Source of the DNA: Streptomyces sp. G-G2 | GTDB lineage: Bacteria > Actinomycetota > Actinomycetes > Streptomycetales > Streptomycetaceae | Assembly (NCBI RefSeq): GCF_030063135.1 | Contig: NZ_JASISO010000004.1 | Coordinates: 186,001-250,000, forward strand | DNA length: 64,000 nucleotides | Direction: 5' to 3' | Part shown: positions 7,517-15,966 of the stretch, in pieces | Layout of the letters: every line of letters starts with the position of its first letter | Position numbering within the stretch: the first letter of the stretch is position 1 | Made by a program: the position numbers and the translations under genes | Notes under the pieces: model-generated | The model's database searches: none | Told to the model about the DNA's origin: nothing | The model's input: only the letters and a program-made list of their open reading frames with translations

Positions 7517-8626
7517 ATGAACACGCGTATGCGCAGAGTCGCCGTAGCCGTCGCCGCGGGTGCCATGGCCGTTTCGCTCGCCGCTTGCGGCAGTGCGAAG
7601 GAGTCCGGGGACAAGAAGACGACCTCCACCGTCAAGGGCAACGCGATCAAGGTCGGTCTGCTCCTGCCGGAGAACCAGACCGCGCGCTACGAGAAGTTCG
7701 ACAAGCCGCTGATCGAGAAGCAGATCGCGGACCTCACGGCCGGCAAGGGCGAAGTGGTCTACGCCAACGCCAAGCAGGACGCCACCACGCAGAACTCCCA
7801 GGTCGACACGATGATCACCAACAAGGTGAACGTGCTGATCATCGACGCCGTGGACTCCAAGGCCATCGCGGGCTCGGTCAAGAAGGCCAAGGACGCCGGC
7901 ATCCCCGTCGTCGCCTACGACCGCCTCGCCGAGGGCCCGATCGACGCCTACACCTCCTTCGACAACGAAGAGGTCGGCAAGGTCCAGGGCAAGGCGCTCC
8001 TCGAAGCGCTGGGCGACAAGGCCAAGGACGGCCAGATCGTCATGATGAACGGTTCGGTCACCGACCCGAACGCCGCGCTGTTCAAGAAGGGCGCCCACTC
8101 CGTCCTCGACGGCAAGGTGACCGTCGCCAAGGAGTACGACACCGTCGAGTGGAAGCCGGAGAACGCCAACACCAACATGGCGGCCGCGCTCTCCGCGGTC
8201 GGCAAGGACAAGATCACCGGCGTCTACTCCGCCAACGACGGCATGGCGGGCGGCATCATCACCGCCCTCAAGGCGGCCGGTCTGAACCCCCTGCCCCCGG
8301 TCACCGGTCAGGACGCCGAACTCGCCGGTGTGCAGCGGATCGTGGCGGGCGAGCAGTTCATGAGCGTCTACAAGCCGTACGCCCCCGAGGCCGAGGCCGC
8401 CGCGAAGATGGCCGTCGCCCTGGCCAAGGGTGAGCGGATCGAGGTCGTCGCCACGTCCAAGGTCGACAGCCCCACCGCCAAGGGCGTTCCGTCCCTGCTG
8501 ATCCCGGTCGTCTCGCTGACCAAGGCCAACATCAAGGACACGGTCATCCGCGACAACGTCTACTCGGCCGACGAGATCTGCACCGACAAGTACGCGGCCG
8601 CCTGCGCCACCCTCGGCCTGAAGTAA
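7517..8626 (+). CDS. xylF: Xylose-type ABC transporter solute-binding lipoprotein
   Basis: A 369-residue periplasmic-binding-protein-1 family receptor. It has a lipoprotein signal: MNTRMRRVAVAVAAGAMAVS followed by the lipobox LAAC, with Cys24 as the lipidated residue. The mature part contains the alternating sugar-binding fold (IKVGLLLPENQTARYEKFD, VVAYDRLAEGPIDAYTSFDN, GVYSANDGMAGG), closest to XylF/RbsB. It should bind D-xylose or a related pentose outside the membrane and deliver it to XylH. The ATG is preceded by CAGGGAGGTTCAGGAA. It is first in xylFGH and is separated from xylG by 167 bp containing two strong hairpins, so it is probably made in excess over the membrane subunits. Confidence 0.88.
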   Translation: MNTRMRRVAVAVAAGAMAVSLAACGSAKESGDKKTTSTVKGNAIKVGLLLPENQTARYEKFDKPLIEKQIADLTAGKGEVVYANAKQDATTQNSQVDTMITNKVNVLIIDAVDSKAIAGSVKKAKDAGIPVVAYDRLAEGPIDAYTSFDNEEVGKVQGKALLEALGDKAKDGQIVMMNGSVTDPNAALFKKGAHSVLDGKVTVAKEYDTVEWKPENANTNMAAALSAVGKDKITGVYSANDGMAGGIITALKAAGLNPLPPVTGQDAELAGVQRIVAGEQFMSVYKPYAPEAEAAAKMAVALAKGERIEVVATSKVDSPTAKGVPSLLIPVVSLTKANIKDTVIRDNVYSADEICTDKYAAACATLGLK

Positions 8627-8633
8627 GGCCCCC

Positions 8634-8703
8634 GTCGGCCCCCCGGGCCGACCCCACGCCTGTCCGGCGCCCCTCCTCCATTCCCGCCATCGGCGGGGCG
8701 CCG
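8634..8703 (+). promoter_or_regulatory. Two intercistronic hairpins between xylF and xylG
   Basis: GTCGGCCC/GGGCCGAC (8634-8652, 3-base loop) is followed by CGGCGCCCC/GGGGCGCCG (8665-8703). An alternative CCCGCC/GGCGGG hairpin lies inside the second one (8683-8697) and would compete with it. There is no U tract, so these look like partial attenuators or 3'-end stabilisers that raise binding-protein mRNA over transporter mRNA rather than full terminators. Confidence 0.5.
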
Positions 8704-8793
8704 TACAGAAACGACTTCCCCTATCCCTACCCCTGTGGTCCTGCTCTTTTGCACGACATCCCCGCCGGTCAGGCGGCGAAGGAGATGGTTCAT

Positions 8794-9573
8794 GTGTCCG
8801 CTGCGCCCGTGCTGGCGTTGCGAGGGATCTCGAAGAGGTTCGGTGCCGTTCAGGCCCTGACCGACGTAGAACTCGAGATCCACTCAGGCGAGGTGGTCGC
8901 CCTCGTCGGCGACAACGGCGCCGGTAAGTCCACGCTGGTCAAGACCATCGCTGGCGTGCACCCCATCGATGACGGAGTCATCGAGTGGGAAGGGCGCCCG
9001 GTTTCGATCGCCAAGCCCCACGACGCCCAGAACCTGGGCATCGCGACGGTCTATCAGGACCTCGCGCTGTGCGACAACATCGATGTCGTCGGCAACCTCT
9101 TCCTGGGGCGCGAGATCAAGCGGCGCGGCATCCTGGACGAGGTGGAGATGGAGCGGCGCGCCCGCGAGCTCCTGACCACCCTGTCCATCCGGATCCCCAG
9201 TGTCCGTATCCCCATCGCCTCGCTCTCCGGCGGTCAGCGCCAGACCGTGGCGATCGCCCGCTCCATGCTGGGCGAGCCCAAGCTCGTCATCCTCGACGAG
9301 CCCACCGCCGCCCTCGGCGTCGAGCAGACCGCACAGGTGCTCGACCTGGTCGAGCGGCTGCGCGAGCGCGGTCACGCCGTCATCCTCATCAGCCACAACA
9401 TGGCCGATGTGAAGGCCGTCGCCGACAAGGTGGCCGTCCTGCGGCTGGGCCGCAACAACGGCGTCTTCTCCGTGAAGGACACGTCGCAGGAAGAGATCAT
9501 CTCCGCCATCACCGGGGCCACGGACAACGCCGTGACCCGCCGGGCGGCCCGCACCGGGGAGGCCCGCAAGTGA
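8794..9573 (+). CDS. xylG: Xylose-type ABC transporter ATP-binding protein
   Basis: A 259-residue ATPase with a single nucleotide-binding domain: Walker A GDNGAGKST (about residue 41), Q-loop VYQDLAL, signature LSGGQRQTVAIAR, Walker B LVILDEPTAALG and switch His in LISHNM. It powers sugar import by XylH. E. coli XylG has two such domains (about 510 residues), so this one probably works as a homodimer, as in fructose-type (FrcA-like) systems. I chose GTG 8794, which has AAGGAG nine bases upstream; the in-frame ATG at 8785 would overlap that site. Its stop overlaps the xylH start by four bases. Confidence 0.88.
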   Translation: MSAAPVLALRGISKRFGAVQALTDVELEIHSGEVVALVGDNGAGKSTLVKTIAGVHPIDDGVIEWEGRPVSIAKPHDAQNLGIATVYQDLALCDNIDVVGNLFLGREIKRRGILDEVEMERRARELLTTLSIRIPSVRIPIASLSGGQRQTVAIARSMLGEPKLVILDEPTAALGVEQTAQVLDLVERLRERGHAVILISHNMADVKAVADKVAVLRLGRNNGVFSVKDTSQEEIISAITGATDNAVTRRAARTGEARK

Positions 9574-10889
9574 GCACCCAGAATCCCGCAGCCGGTCCGC
9601 TGGGCAAGGGCCCCACGGGCCGTGCCAAGCACGCGGGCCCCGCCGAGGCGGGAGCCGCCGCGGACGCCATCCCGGCCGTGGACCCCCGGCTGCTCGTGCG
9701 CGAGCAGGGTCTGGCCGGGTACATGAACGAGTTCGGCCGCAAGCTCAAGGCCGGTGACCTGGGCTCCGTACCCGTCGTCCTCGGTCTGATCATCATCTGG
9801 AGCATCTTCCAGAGCCTGAACTCGCACTTCCTCGGCCCCGAGAACCTCACCAACATCGCGATCACGATGACGGCCACCGGCATGATGGCGGTCGGCATCA
9901 TCTTCGTCCTGCTGCTCGGCGAGATCGACCTCTCGGTCGGCTCGGTCAGCGGTGTCTCGGGCGCGATCGTCGCGGTCCTCGCCGTCACCCACGGCGTCAA
10001 CGAATGGCTGGCCGTCCTCGCGGCGATAGCCGGAGGCGCCCTGATCGGCTCCCTCCACGGCTTCTTCTTCGCCAAGATCGGCGCCCCGGCCTTCGCCGTC
10101 ACCCTGTCGGGCCTGCTCTTCTGGTCCGGCGCCATGCTGCAGATCCTCGGCAGCAACGGCACGGTCAACATCGACTCCGAGGGCGTGGTCGGGCAGCTGA
10201 CCACCTACTTCTTCTCGGACGTGGCCATCGGCTACGGGCTCGCCGCCGTCGCCGTGGCGGGGTACTTCCTCGCCACGTTCTCCGACGCCCGGCGCCGCGA
10301 GGCCGCCGGAGTCCCCTCCCGGCCGCTCGGTGAGGTCCTGCTGCGCACCGGTCTCCTCGCGGTGTTCACCTTCGGCCCCGCCATCGTGTTCAACCAGTAC
10401 AAGGGCCTGCCGCTCGCGGTGGTGCTCTTCCTGCTGGCCCTGGTCGGCACCGACTTCGTCCTGCGCCGCACCAGCTTCGGCCGCCAGGTCTTCGCGCTCG
10501 GCGGCAGTGTCGAGGCCTCCCGGCGCGCGGGCATCAACGTCAACCGCGTCCGGATCACGGTCTTCGCCATCGCGGGCACCTTCGCGGCGATCGGCGGCCT
10601 GTTCTGGGCCTCCAAGATCGCGGCGGCGAACCAGAGCGCCGGCGCGGGCGACCTCCTGATGAACGTCATCGCGGCGGCCGTCATCGGTGGCACCAGCCTC
10701 TTCGGCGGGCGCGGGCGGACCTGGAACGCCCTCCTCGGTGTCATGGTCATCACATCGATCCAGTACGGTCTGGCCCTGGAGGGGATCGCGACGCCGATCC
10801 AGTACATGATCACCGGCGCGGTGCTGCTGGCCACCGTGGTGATCGACTCCGTCACCCGCAAGACGCAGAAGACGGCGGGACGCGCCTAG
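9570..10889 (+). CDS. xylH: Xylose-type ABC transporter permease
   Basis: A 439-residue permease of the RbsC/XylH (BPD_transp_2) family. About 55 Ala/Gly/Pro-rich residues precede the first helix (VPVVLGLIIIWSIFQSLN), and some ten hydrophobic segments follow. Family motifs include GEIDLSVGSVSG and GRQVFALGGSVEASRRAGI. The GTG start overlaps the xylG stop (GTGA), so the two are translationally coupled. The length fits XylH, which is longer than RbsC. A strong terminator follows at 10973-11005. Confidence 0.88.
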   Translation: MSTQNPAAGPLGKGPTGRAKHAGPAEAGAAADAIPAVDPRLLVREQGLAGYMNEFGRKLKAGDLGSVPVVLGLIIIWSIFQSLNSHFLGPENLTNIAITMTATGMMAVGIIFVLLLGEIDLSVGSVSGVSGAIVAVLAVTHGVNEWLAVLAAIAGGALIGSLHGFFFAKIGAPAFAVTLSGLLFWSGAMLQILGSNGTVNIDSEGVVGQLTTYFFSDVAIGYGLAAVAVAGYFLATFSDARRREAAGVPSRPLGEVLLRTGLLAVFTFGPAIVFNQYKGLPLAVVLFLLALVGTDFVLRRTSFGRQVFALGGSVEASRRAGINVNRVRITVFAIAGTFAAIGGLFWASKIAAANQSAGAGDLLMNVIAAAVIGGTSLFGGRGRTWNALLGVMVITSIQYGLALEGIATPIQYMITGAVLLATVVIDSVTRKTQKTAGRA

Positions 10890-10972
10890 TCCGGTCCCGC
10901 GCCGGGCCTGGTCAGGCCCGGTCCGTCCGGGACACGCCCGGGCCTCACCCGTCCGGGCGTACGCCGCCCACA

Positions 10973-11005
10973 GTGCCCGACGCCACCCCGTGTGGCGTCG
11001 GGCAC
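10973..11005 (+). terminator. Terminator of the xylFGH operon
   Basis: A perfect 14-bp stem, GTGCCCGACGCCAC pairing with GTGGCGTCGGGCAC around a 5-base loop, lies 84 bp after the xylH stop and before dxs. It has no clear U tract, which is usual for Streptomyces terminators. Confidence 0.7.
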
Positions 11006-11158
11006 CTGTGCGTACATCCACCCGTACGTGGCGTGTGAGGTCGTGACGGTGTGTACAGATATGACAAAGGCGCGGCGGCGCCGGGACCGCCCGGCGAACA
11101 CCGCCGCGAACGGAACATTAGACTCGACAGACCAGCGAGCAACTGCAAGGAGGCACGG

Positions 11159-13075
11159 GTGCTGCTGACCCGCATCAAGGGACCGCGCGATCTGGACCGG
11201 CTCAGCCAGGAGGAGCTCAATCAGCTCGCGGCCGAGATCAGGTCCTTCCTCGTCGACGCCGTCTCCAAGACCGGCGGGCACCTCGGCCCCAACCTCGGCG
11301 TGGTCGAACTGACGATCGCCCTGCACCGGGTCTTCGACTCGCCGAAGGACAAGGTCCTCTTCGACACCGGCCACCAGGCCTACGTCCACAAGCTGCTCAC
11401 CGGCCGCCAGGACTTCGGGAACCTGCGCTCCAAGGGCGGCCTCTCCGGCTACCCCTCGCGCGCCGAGTCCGACCACGACGTGATCGAGAACTCGCACGCC
11501 TCCACCGTGCTGGGCTGGGCCGACGGTCTGGCCAAGGCCAATGAGGTGCTCGGCCGCGAGGACCACCACGTCGCGGCCGTCATCGGCGACGGGGCCCTCA
11601 CCGGCGGTATGGCCTGGGAGGCGCTGAACAACATCGCCGCCGCCAAGGACCGCCCCCTGGTGATCGTCGTCAACGACAATGAGCGCTCCTACGGGCCCAC
11701 CATCGGCGGCCTCGCCAACCACCTGGCCACCCTGCGGACCACGGACGGCTACGAGCGCTTCCTGGCCCGCGGCAAGGACCTCCTGGAGCGCACCCCGGTC
11801 GTCGGGAGGCCGCTCTACGAGACCCTGCACGGCGCGAAGAAGGGCCTCAAGGACTTCATCGCACCGCAGGGCATGTTCGAGGACCTGGGCCTGAAGTACA
11901 TCGGGCCCATCGACGGCCACGACATCGACGCCCTGGAGTCGGCGCTCCAGCGTGCCAAGCGCTTCAGCGGCCCGGTCATCGTGCACTGCCTCACCCAGAA
12001 GGGCCGGGGCTACGAGCCGGCCGAACAGGACGAGGCGGACCGCTTCCACGGCATCGGCCCGATCCACCCGGACACCGGCCTGCCGGTGAGCACCGCCGCC
12101 GCCAGCTGGACCTCCGTCTTCGCCGACGAGATGGTCAAGCTCGGCAAGGAGCGCAAGGACATCGTCGCGATCACCGCGGCCATGCTCCAGCCCGTGGGCC
12201 TCAAGCGCTTCGCGGACGCCTACCCGGACCGGATCTTCGACGTCGGCATCGCCGAGCAGCACGGCGCCACCTCGGCGGCGGGCCTGGCGACCGGCGGCGC
12301 CCACCCGGTCTTCGCGGTCTACGCGACCTTCCTCAACCGGGCCTTCGACCAGGTCCTGATGGACGTCGCCCTGCACAAGTGCGGGGTGACCTTCGTGCTG
12401 GACCGGGCCGGCGTCACCGGTGACGACGGCGCCTCGCACAACGGCATGTGGGACATGTCGATCATGCAGGTCGTCCCGGGTCTGCGGCTCGCCGCCCCGC
12501 GTGACGCCGAGCAGCTGCGCGCCCAGCTCCGCGAGGCCGTCGAGGTCAAGGACGCCCCGACGGTCGTGCGGTACTCCAAGGGCGTCGTGGGCCCGGCGGT
12601 CCCGGCCGTCGGCCGGATCGGGGGCATGGACGTGCTGCGCACCCCGGCCTCCGAGGTCACCCGTCCGGACGTACTGATCGTCGCGGTCGGGGCGCTCGCC
12701 CCGATGTGCCTGGACGTCGCCGACCTGCTGGACAAGCAGGGCATCTCCTCGACCGTCGTGGACCCGCGCTGGGTCAAGCCGGTGGACGAGGCCCTGGCCC
12801 CGCTCGCGGACGGCCACCGCGTCGTCGTCACCGTCGAGGACAACGGGCGCACCGGCGGGGTCGGCGCGGCCGTCTCGCAGGCACTGCGGGACGCGGGGGT
12901 CGACGTACCGCTGCGCGACTTCGGCATCCCGCAGCGCTTCCTCGACCACGCCACCCGCAAGGAGGTCATGGCCGAGATCGGGCTGACCGCGCCGGACATC
13001 GCCCGGCAGGTCACCGGGCTGGTGGCCAAGCTGGACGGACGCTACGAGAGCGAGCCGGCCGCCACGGTCGACTAG
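11159..13075 (+). CDS. dxs: 1-deoxy-D-xylulose-5-phosphate synthase
   Basis: A 638-residue thiamine-diphosphate enzyme that condenses pyruvate with glyceraldehyde 3-phosphate in the first step of the MEP isoprenoid pathway. The thiamine-binding motif is clear ([16 protein letters not shown], about residues 148-163). So are the N-terminal [14 protein letters not shown] with its active-site His, the transketolase domain ([10 protein letters not shown]) and [10 protein letters not shown]. The length is typical. The start is GTG 11159 after AAGGAGG; longer in-frame starts would add a Pro/Arg-rich stretch without a ribosome site. Streptomyces often carry two dxs copies, and synteny suggests this is the housekeeping one. 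Confidence 0.95.
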   Translation: MLLTRIKGPRDLDRLSQEELNQLAAEIRSFLVDAVSKTGGHLGPNLGVVELTIALHRVFDSPKDKVLFDTGHQAYVHKLLTGRQDFGNLRSKGGLSGYPSRAESDHDVIENSHASTVLGWADGLAKANEVLGREDHHVAAVIGDGALTGGMAWEALNNIAAAKDRPLVIVVNDNERSYGPTIGGLANHLATLRTTDGYERFLARGKDLLERTPVVGRPLYETLHGAKKGLKDFIAPQGMFEDLGLKYIGPIDGHDIDALESALQRAKRFSGPVIVHCLTQKGRGYEPAEQDEADRFHGIGPIHPDTGLPVSTAAASWTSVFADEMVKLGKERKDIVAITAAMLQPVGLKRFADAYPDRIFDVGIAEQHGATSAAGLATGGAHPVFAVYATFLNRAFDQVLMDVALHKCGVTFVLDRAGVTGDDGASHNGMWDMSIMQVVPGLRLAAPRDAEQLRAQLREAVEVKDAPTVVRYSKGVVGPAVPAVGRIGGMDVLRTPASEVTRPDVLIVAVGALAPMCLDVADLLDKQGISSTVVDPRWVKPVDEALAPLADGHRVVVTVEDNGRTGGVGAAVSQALRDAGVDVPLRDFGIPQRFLDHATRKEVMAEIGLTAPDIARQVTGLVAKLDGRYESEPAATVD

Positions 13076-13176
13076 GGACCCGCGGTCGCGGTTGCACGTC
13101 ACGGGCCGGGAGATCACCCTTGAGGGGTGGGCCTCCCGGCCCGTTCGCGTGCGTCCCCTTTTCGGAGGTGCGTTCG

Positions 13177-14664
13177 GTGAGTACGGATCTGAACAGTCCC
13201 TTCCGCACCAAGTCGGTGGAGCAGTCCATCCGCGACACGGAGGAACCCGAGCACGGACTGCGCAAGTCGCTCTCCGCCTGGGACCTGACCGTGTTCGGCG
13301 TCGGCGTGATCATCGGAACCGGCATCTTCGTCCTCACCGGCAAGGTCGCCAAGGAGAGCGCAGGTCCCGCCACCGCCCTCGCCTTCGTCGTCGCCGGAGT
13401 CGTCTGCGCGCTGGCCGCCCTCTGCTACGCCGAGTTCGCCTGCGCCGTTCCGGTCGCCGGATCGGCGTACACCTTCTCCTACGCCTCCCTGGGGGAGCTG
13501 CCCGCCTGGATCATCGGCTGGGACCTCGTGCTGGAGTTCGCGCTCGGCACCGCGGTCGTCGCGGTCGGCTGGTCGGGGTACGTCCGCTCGCTGCTGGACA
13601 ACGCGGGGTGGCACCTGCCCGCGGCCCTCCAGGGGCCCGACGTGTCGGGCGGGCACTTCGACCTGCTCGCGTTCCTGCTGGTCCTGGTGCTGACCGCGAT
13701 CCTGGTCCTCGGGATGAAGCTGTCCGCGCGGATCACGGCCGTGGTGGTCGCCATCAAGGTCACCGTGGTGCTGATCGTGATCATCGCGGGCCTGTTCTTC
13801 ATCAAGTCCGCGAACTACCACCCCTTCATCCCCAAGGCCGAACCCCAGGCTTCCGGCTCGGGGCTGAATGCGCCGCTGATCCAGCTGATGTTCGGCTACC
13901 AGCCGACGAACTTCGGGGTGATGGGCATCTTCACGGCGGCCTCCGTCGTCTTCTTCGCCTTCATCGGCTTCGACGTGGTGGCCACCGCCGCCGAGGAGAC
14001 CAAGCGTCCGCAGCGCGACATGCCCCGCGGCATCCTGGGCTCCCTGGTCATCTGCACGGTGCTCTACGTCGCGGTGTCCCTGGTGGTCACGGGCATGCAG
14101 AACTACCGTGAGCTGTCCGTCAGCGCCCCGCTCGCCGATGCCTTCAAGGCCGCCGGGCACCCGGTCTACGCGGGCATCATCAGCTTCGGCGCCGCGGTGG
14201 GCCTGACCACGGTGTGCATGATCCTGCTGCTCGGCCAGACCCGGGTGTTCTTCGCGATGAGCCGTGACGGGCTGCTGCCGCGTGGCTTCTCCAAGACCCA
14301 CCCGAAGTACGGCACCCCCTACCGGCCGACCTTGCTGCTGGGCGGGATCATCGCGGTGGTCGCCGGCTTCACCAGCATCAACGAACTGGCCACCCTGGTG
14401 AACATCGGCACCCTCTTCGCCTTCGTCGTGGTGGCCCTCGGCGTGATCCTGCTCCGCCGCTCCCGCCCCGACCTGCACCGGTCCTTCCGCACCCCGCTGG
14501 TGCCGCTGGTGCCGATCCTGTCGATCCTCGCGTCGCTGTGGCTGATGCTGAACCTGCCGGCCGAGACCTGGCTGCGGTTCGGGATCTGGATGGTCGTCGG
14601 CTTCGGCGTGTACTTCCTGTACGGGCGCGGCCACAGCCGGCTCGGCCGGGGCGAGCTCGGCTGA
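13177..14664 (+). CDS. APC-superfamily amino-acid permease
   Basis: A 495-residue secondary transporter with about twelve membrane segments. The first carries the family motif GVGVIIGTGIFVLTG (about residues 43-57). Later motifs are CYAEFACAVPVAGSAYTFSY and FAFIGFDVVATAAEET, placing it with the cationic amino-acid transporter (CAT)-like permeases. Cytosolic termini of about 35 and 15 residues flank the core. The start is GTG 13177 with CGGAGG nine bases upstream. The substrate is not evident from the sequence. It converges with the LCP gene across a shared terminator. Confidence 0.85.
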   Translation: MSTDLNSPFRTKSVEQSIRDTEEPEHGLRKSLSAWDLTVFGVGVIIGTGIFVLTGKVAKESAGPATALAFVVAGVVCALAALCYAEFACAVPVAGSAYTFSYASLGELPAWIIGWDLVLEFALGTAVVAVGWSGYVRSLLDNAGWHLPAALQGPDVSGGHFDLLAFLLVLVLTAILVLGMKLSARITAVVVAIKVTVVLIVIIAGLFFIKSANYHPFIPKAEPQASGSGLNAPLIQLMFGYQPTNFGVMGIFTAASVVFFAFIGFDVVATAAEETKRPQRDMPRGILGSLVICTVLYVAVSLVVTGMQNYRELSVSAPLADAFKAAGHPVYAGIISFGAAVGLTTVCMILLLGQTRVFFAMSRDGLLPRGFSKTHPKYGTPYRPTLLLGGIIAVVAGFTSINELATLVNIGTLFAFVVVALGVILLRRSRPDLHRSFRTPLVPLVPILSILASLWLMLNLPAETWLRFGIWMVVGFGVYFLYGRGHSRLGRGELG

Positions 14665-14683
14665 GCGCCGGTACGCGCACGGC

Positions 14684-14720
14684 CCCCCGCCGCCGGTGGC
14701 TCAGCCGCCGGTGGCGGGGG
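14684..14720. terminator. Bidirectional terminator between permease and LCP genes
   Basis: The stem CCCCCGCCGCCGG with CCGGTGGCGGGGG (one G-T wobble) spans the LCP stop codon at 14701-14703 and lies 20 bp after the permease stop. It can serve both convergent genes. Confidence 0.6.
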
Positions 14721-15810
14721 ACTTCTTCGCGGAGGCCGGGATCGTCTGGTCGTTGCGCAGGGCCTCCCAGAGCTGGGTGGCCTGGGGCTCGGCGACGACC
14801 ACGCGGTTCCGGTCGACCTTGTCGTAGGCGACCGGCAGCATGATGGTCTCCATGGTGTTCGGGTCGACGCCCTTCATGCTCTGCGCGAAGTCGGCGAGCG
14901 CGGTCAGCGATCCGAGGTCCGAGTCGGTGGTCAGCGACTTGGTCCCGGCGTCCGCGAGCTTGTAGAGCCGGGCCGGGTTGCCGAGCGCGTCCTGCTTCTT
15001 GATCTCGGAGAGCATCGCCATCAAGAACTGCTGCTGGAGGCCTATCCGTCCGAGGTCGCTGCCGTCGCCGTAGCCGTAGCGGGTACGGACGAACTTCAGC
15101 GAGTCGGTGCCGTTCAACCGGTGCGTACCGGCGTCGAGCTTGAGCCCGCCCTTGGCTCCCGACATCGGCTTGTCCAGGGTGACGGTGACCCCGCCGAGGG
15201 CGTCGACCAGCCCCTTGAACCCGGCGAAGTCCACCTCAACGAAGTGGTCCACGCGGATCCCGGACATCTGCTCCACGGTCTTGACGACGCAGGCCGGACC
15301 GGCAGCGGAGTAGACGGAATTGAACATGACCCGCTTCGCGGGGTCCAGCGTCCTGCCGTCGTGGTCCTTGCATTCGGGCCGGTTGATCAGGGTGTCGCGG
15401 GGGATGCTCACCGCGGTGGCCCTGGCCCGGCCCTCGGGTATGTGCACGAGCATGGCGGTGTCGGAGCGGGCCCCGCTGACGTCGCCGTGGTCGAGCTCCC
15501 CGTTGGCCCCGGCGCGCGAATCGGACCCGAGCACGAGGACGTTCTGGGCGCCGGGCACCACCTTCGCGGGCCGGTTGTCCCCGATGGCCTTGTCGAGGTC
15601 GACGCTGTCGAGGTTCCCGTTGAGATGGCTGTAGGCCCACCAGCCGGCGCCGCCCGCGGCGAGGACCAGGACCGCGACCAGCACCAGCACGATCCGCAGG
15701 ACCCGCCGCCCGCGCGGGCGGACGGGCCGGGCATCCGTCCCGTCAAGACCGTTCGGTCCGTCCGGTGATGGGGCCGACGTGCTGTCTGGTGACGCGGCGT
15801 TGGTCTTCAT
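14701..15810 (-). CDS. LytR-CpsA-Psr (LCP) family cell-wall glycopolymer ligase
   Basis: A 369-residue membrane-anchored protein. A 38-residue charged cytoplasmic N-terminus precedes one transmembrane helix (RIVLVLVAVLVLAAGGAGWWAY), then an extracellular LCP domain with the family motifs VLVLGSDSRAG, AVSIPRDTLI and KFVRTRYGYGDGSDLGRIGLQQQ, which carry the Arg and Asp residues that bind pyrophosphate-lipid substrates. LCP enzymes transfer teichoic acids, capsule or arabinogalactan from lipid carriers to peptidoglycan. It is transcribed divergently from the surface-polymer operon that starts at about 15967, so attachment of that polymer is a natural job for it, though this is inferred from position. 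Confidence 0.88.
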   Translation of the reverse strand: MKTNAASPDSTSAPSPDGPNGLDGTDARPVRPRGRRVLRIVLVLVAVLVLAAGGAGWWAYSHLNGNLDSVDLDKAIGDNRPAKVVPGAQNVLVLGSDSRAGANGELDHGDVSGARSDTAMLVHIPEGRARATAVSIPRDTLINRPECKDHDGRTLDPAKRVMFNSVYSAAGPACVVKTVEQMSGIRVDHFVEVDFAGFKGLVDALGGVTVTLDKPMSGAKGGLKLDAGTHRLNGTDSLKFVRTRYGYGDGSDLGRIGLQQQFLMAMLSEIKKQDALGNPARLYKLADAGTKSLTTDSDLGSLTALADFAQSMKGVDPNTMETIMLPVAYDKVDRNRVVVAEPQATQLWEALRNDQTIPASAKKSPATGG

Positions 15811-15966
15811 CTGCCCCAGTTCTCCGCTCGATTGTTCGATCGCGCACTATAGACCACCAGTGCCGCGGGCCGATGACGGCCAGTCGTTCATTATTCATTC
15901 AAATATTCGAGTGGCGTAAAGTGTGTGCAAGGATCACGGGCGCGAAGGAACGGGCGGGAGCGACGG
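15811..15966. promoter_or_regulatory. Divergent promoter region, LCP versus surface-polymer operon
   Basis: This is an AT-rich stretch, unusual for the window, between two divergent genes. The darkest part (CATTATTCATTCAAATATTC, 15890-15909) and TATAGACC near 15850 are candidate promoter elements. No convincing -35/-10 pair with 17-bp spacing could be fixed by eye. Confidence 0.4.

Noticed and set aside
8794..9573. Truncated xylG
   Set aside because: The single ATPase domain is complete with all motifs and is coupled to xylH; one-domain versions are known in related sugar importers.
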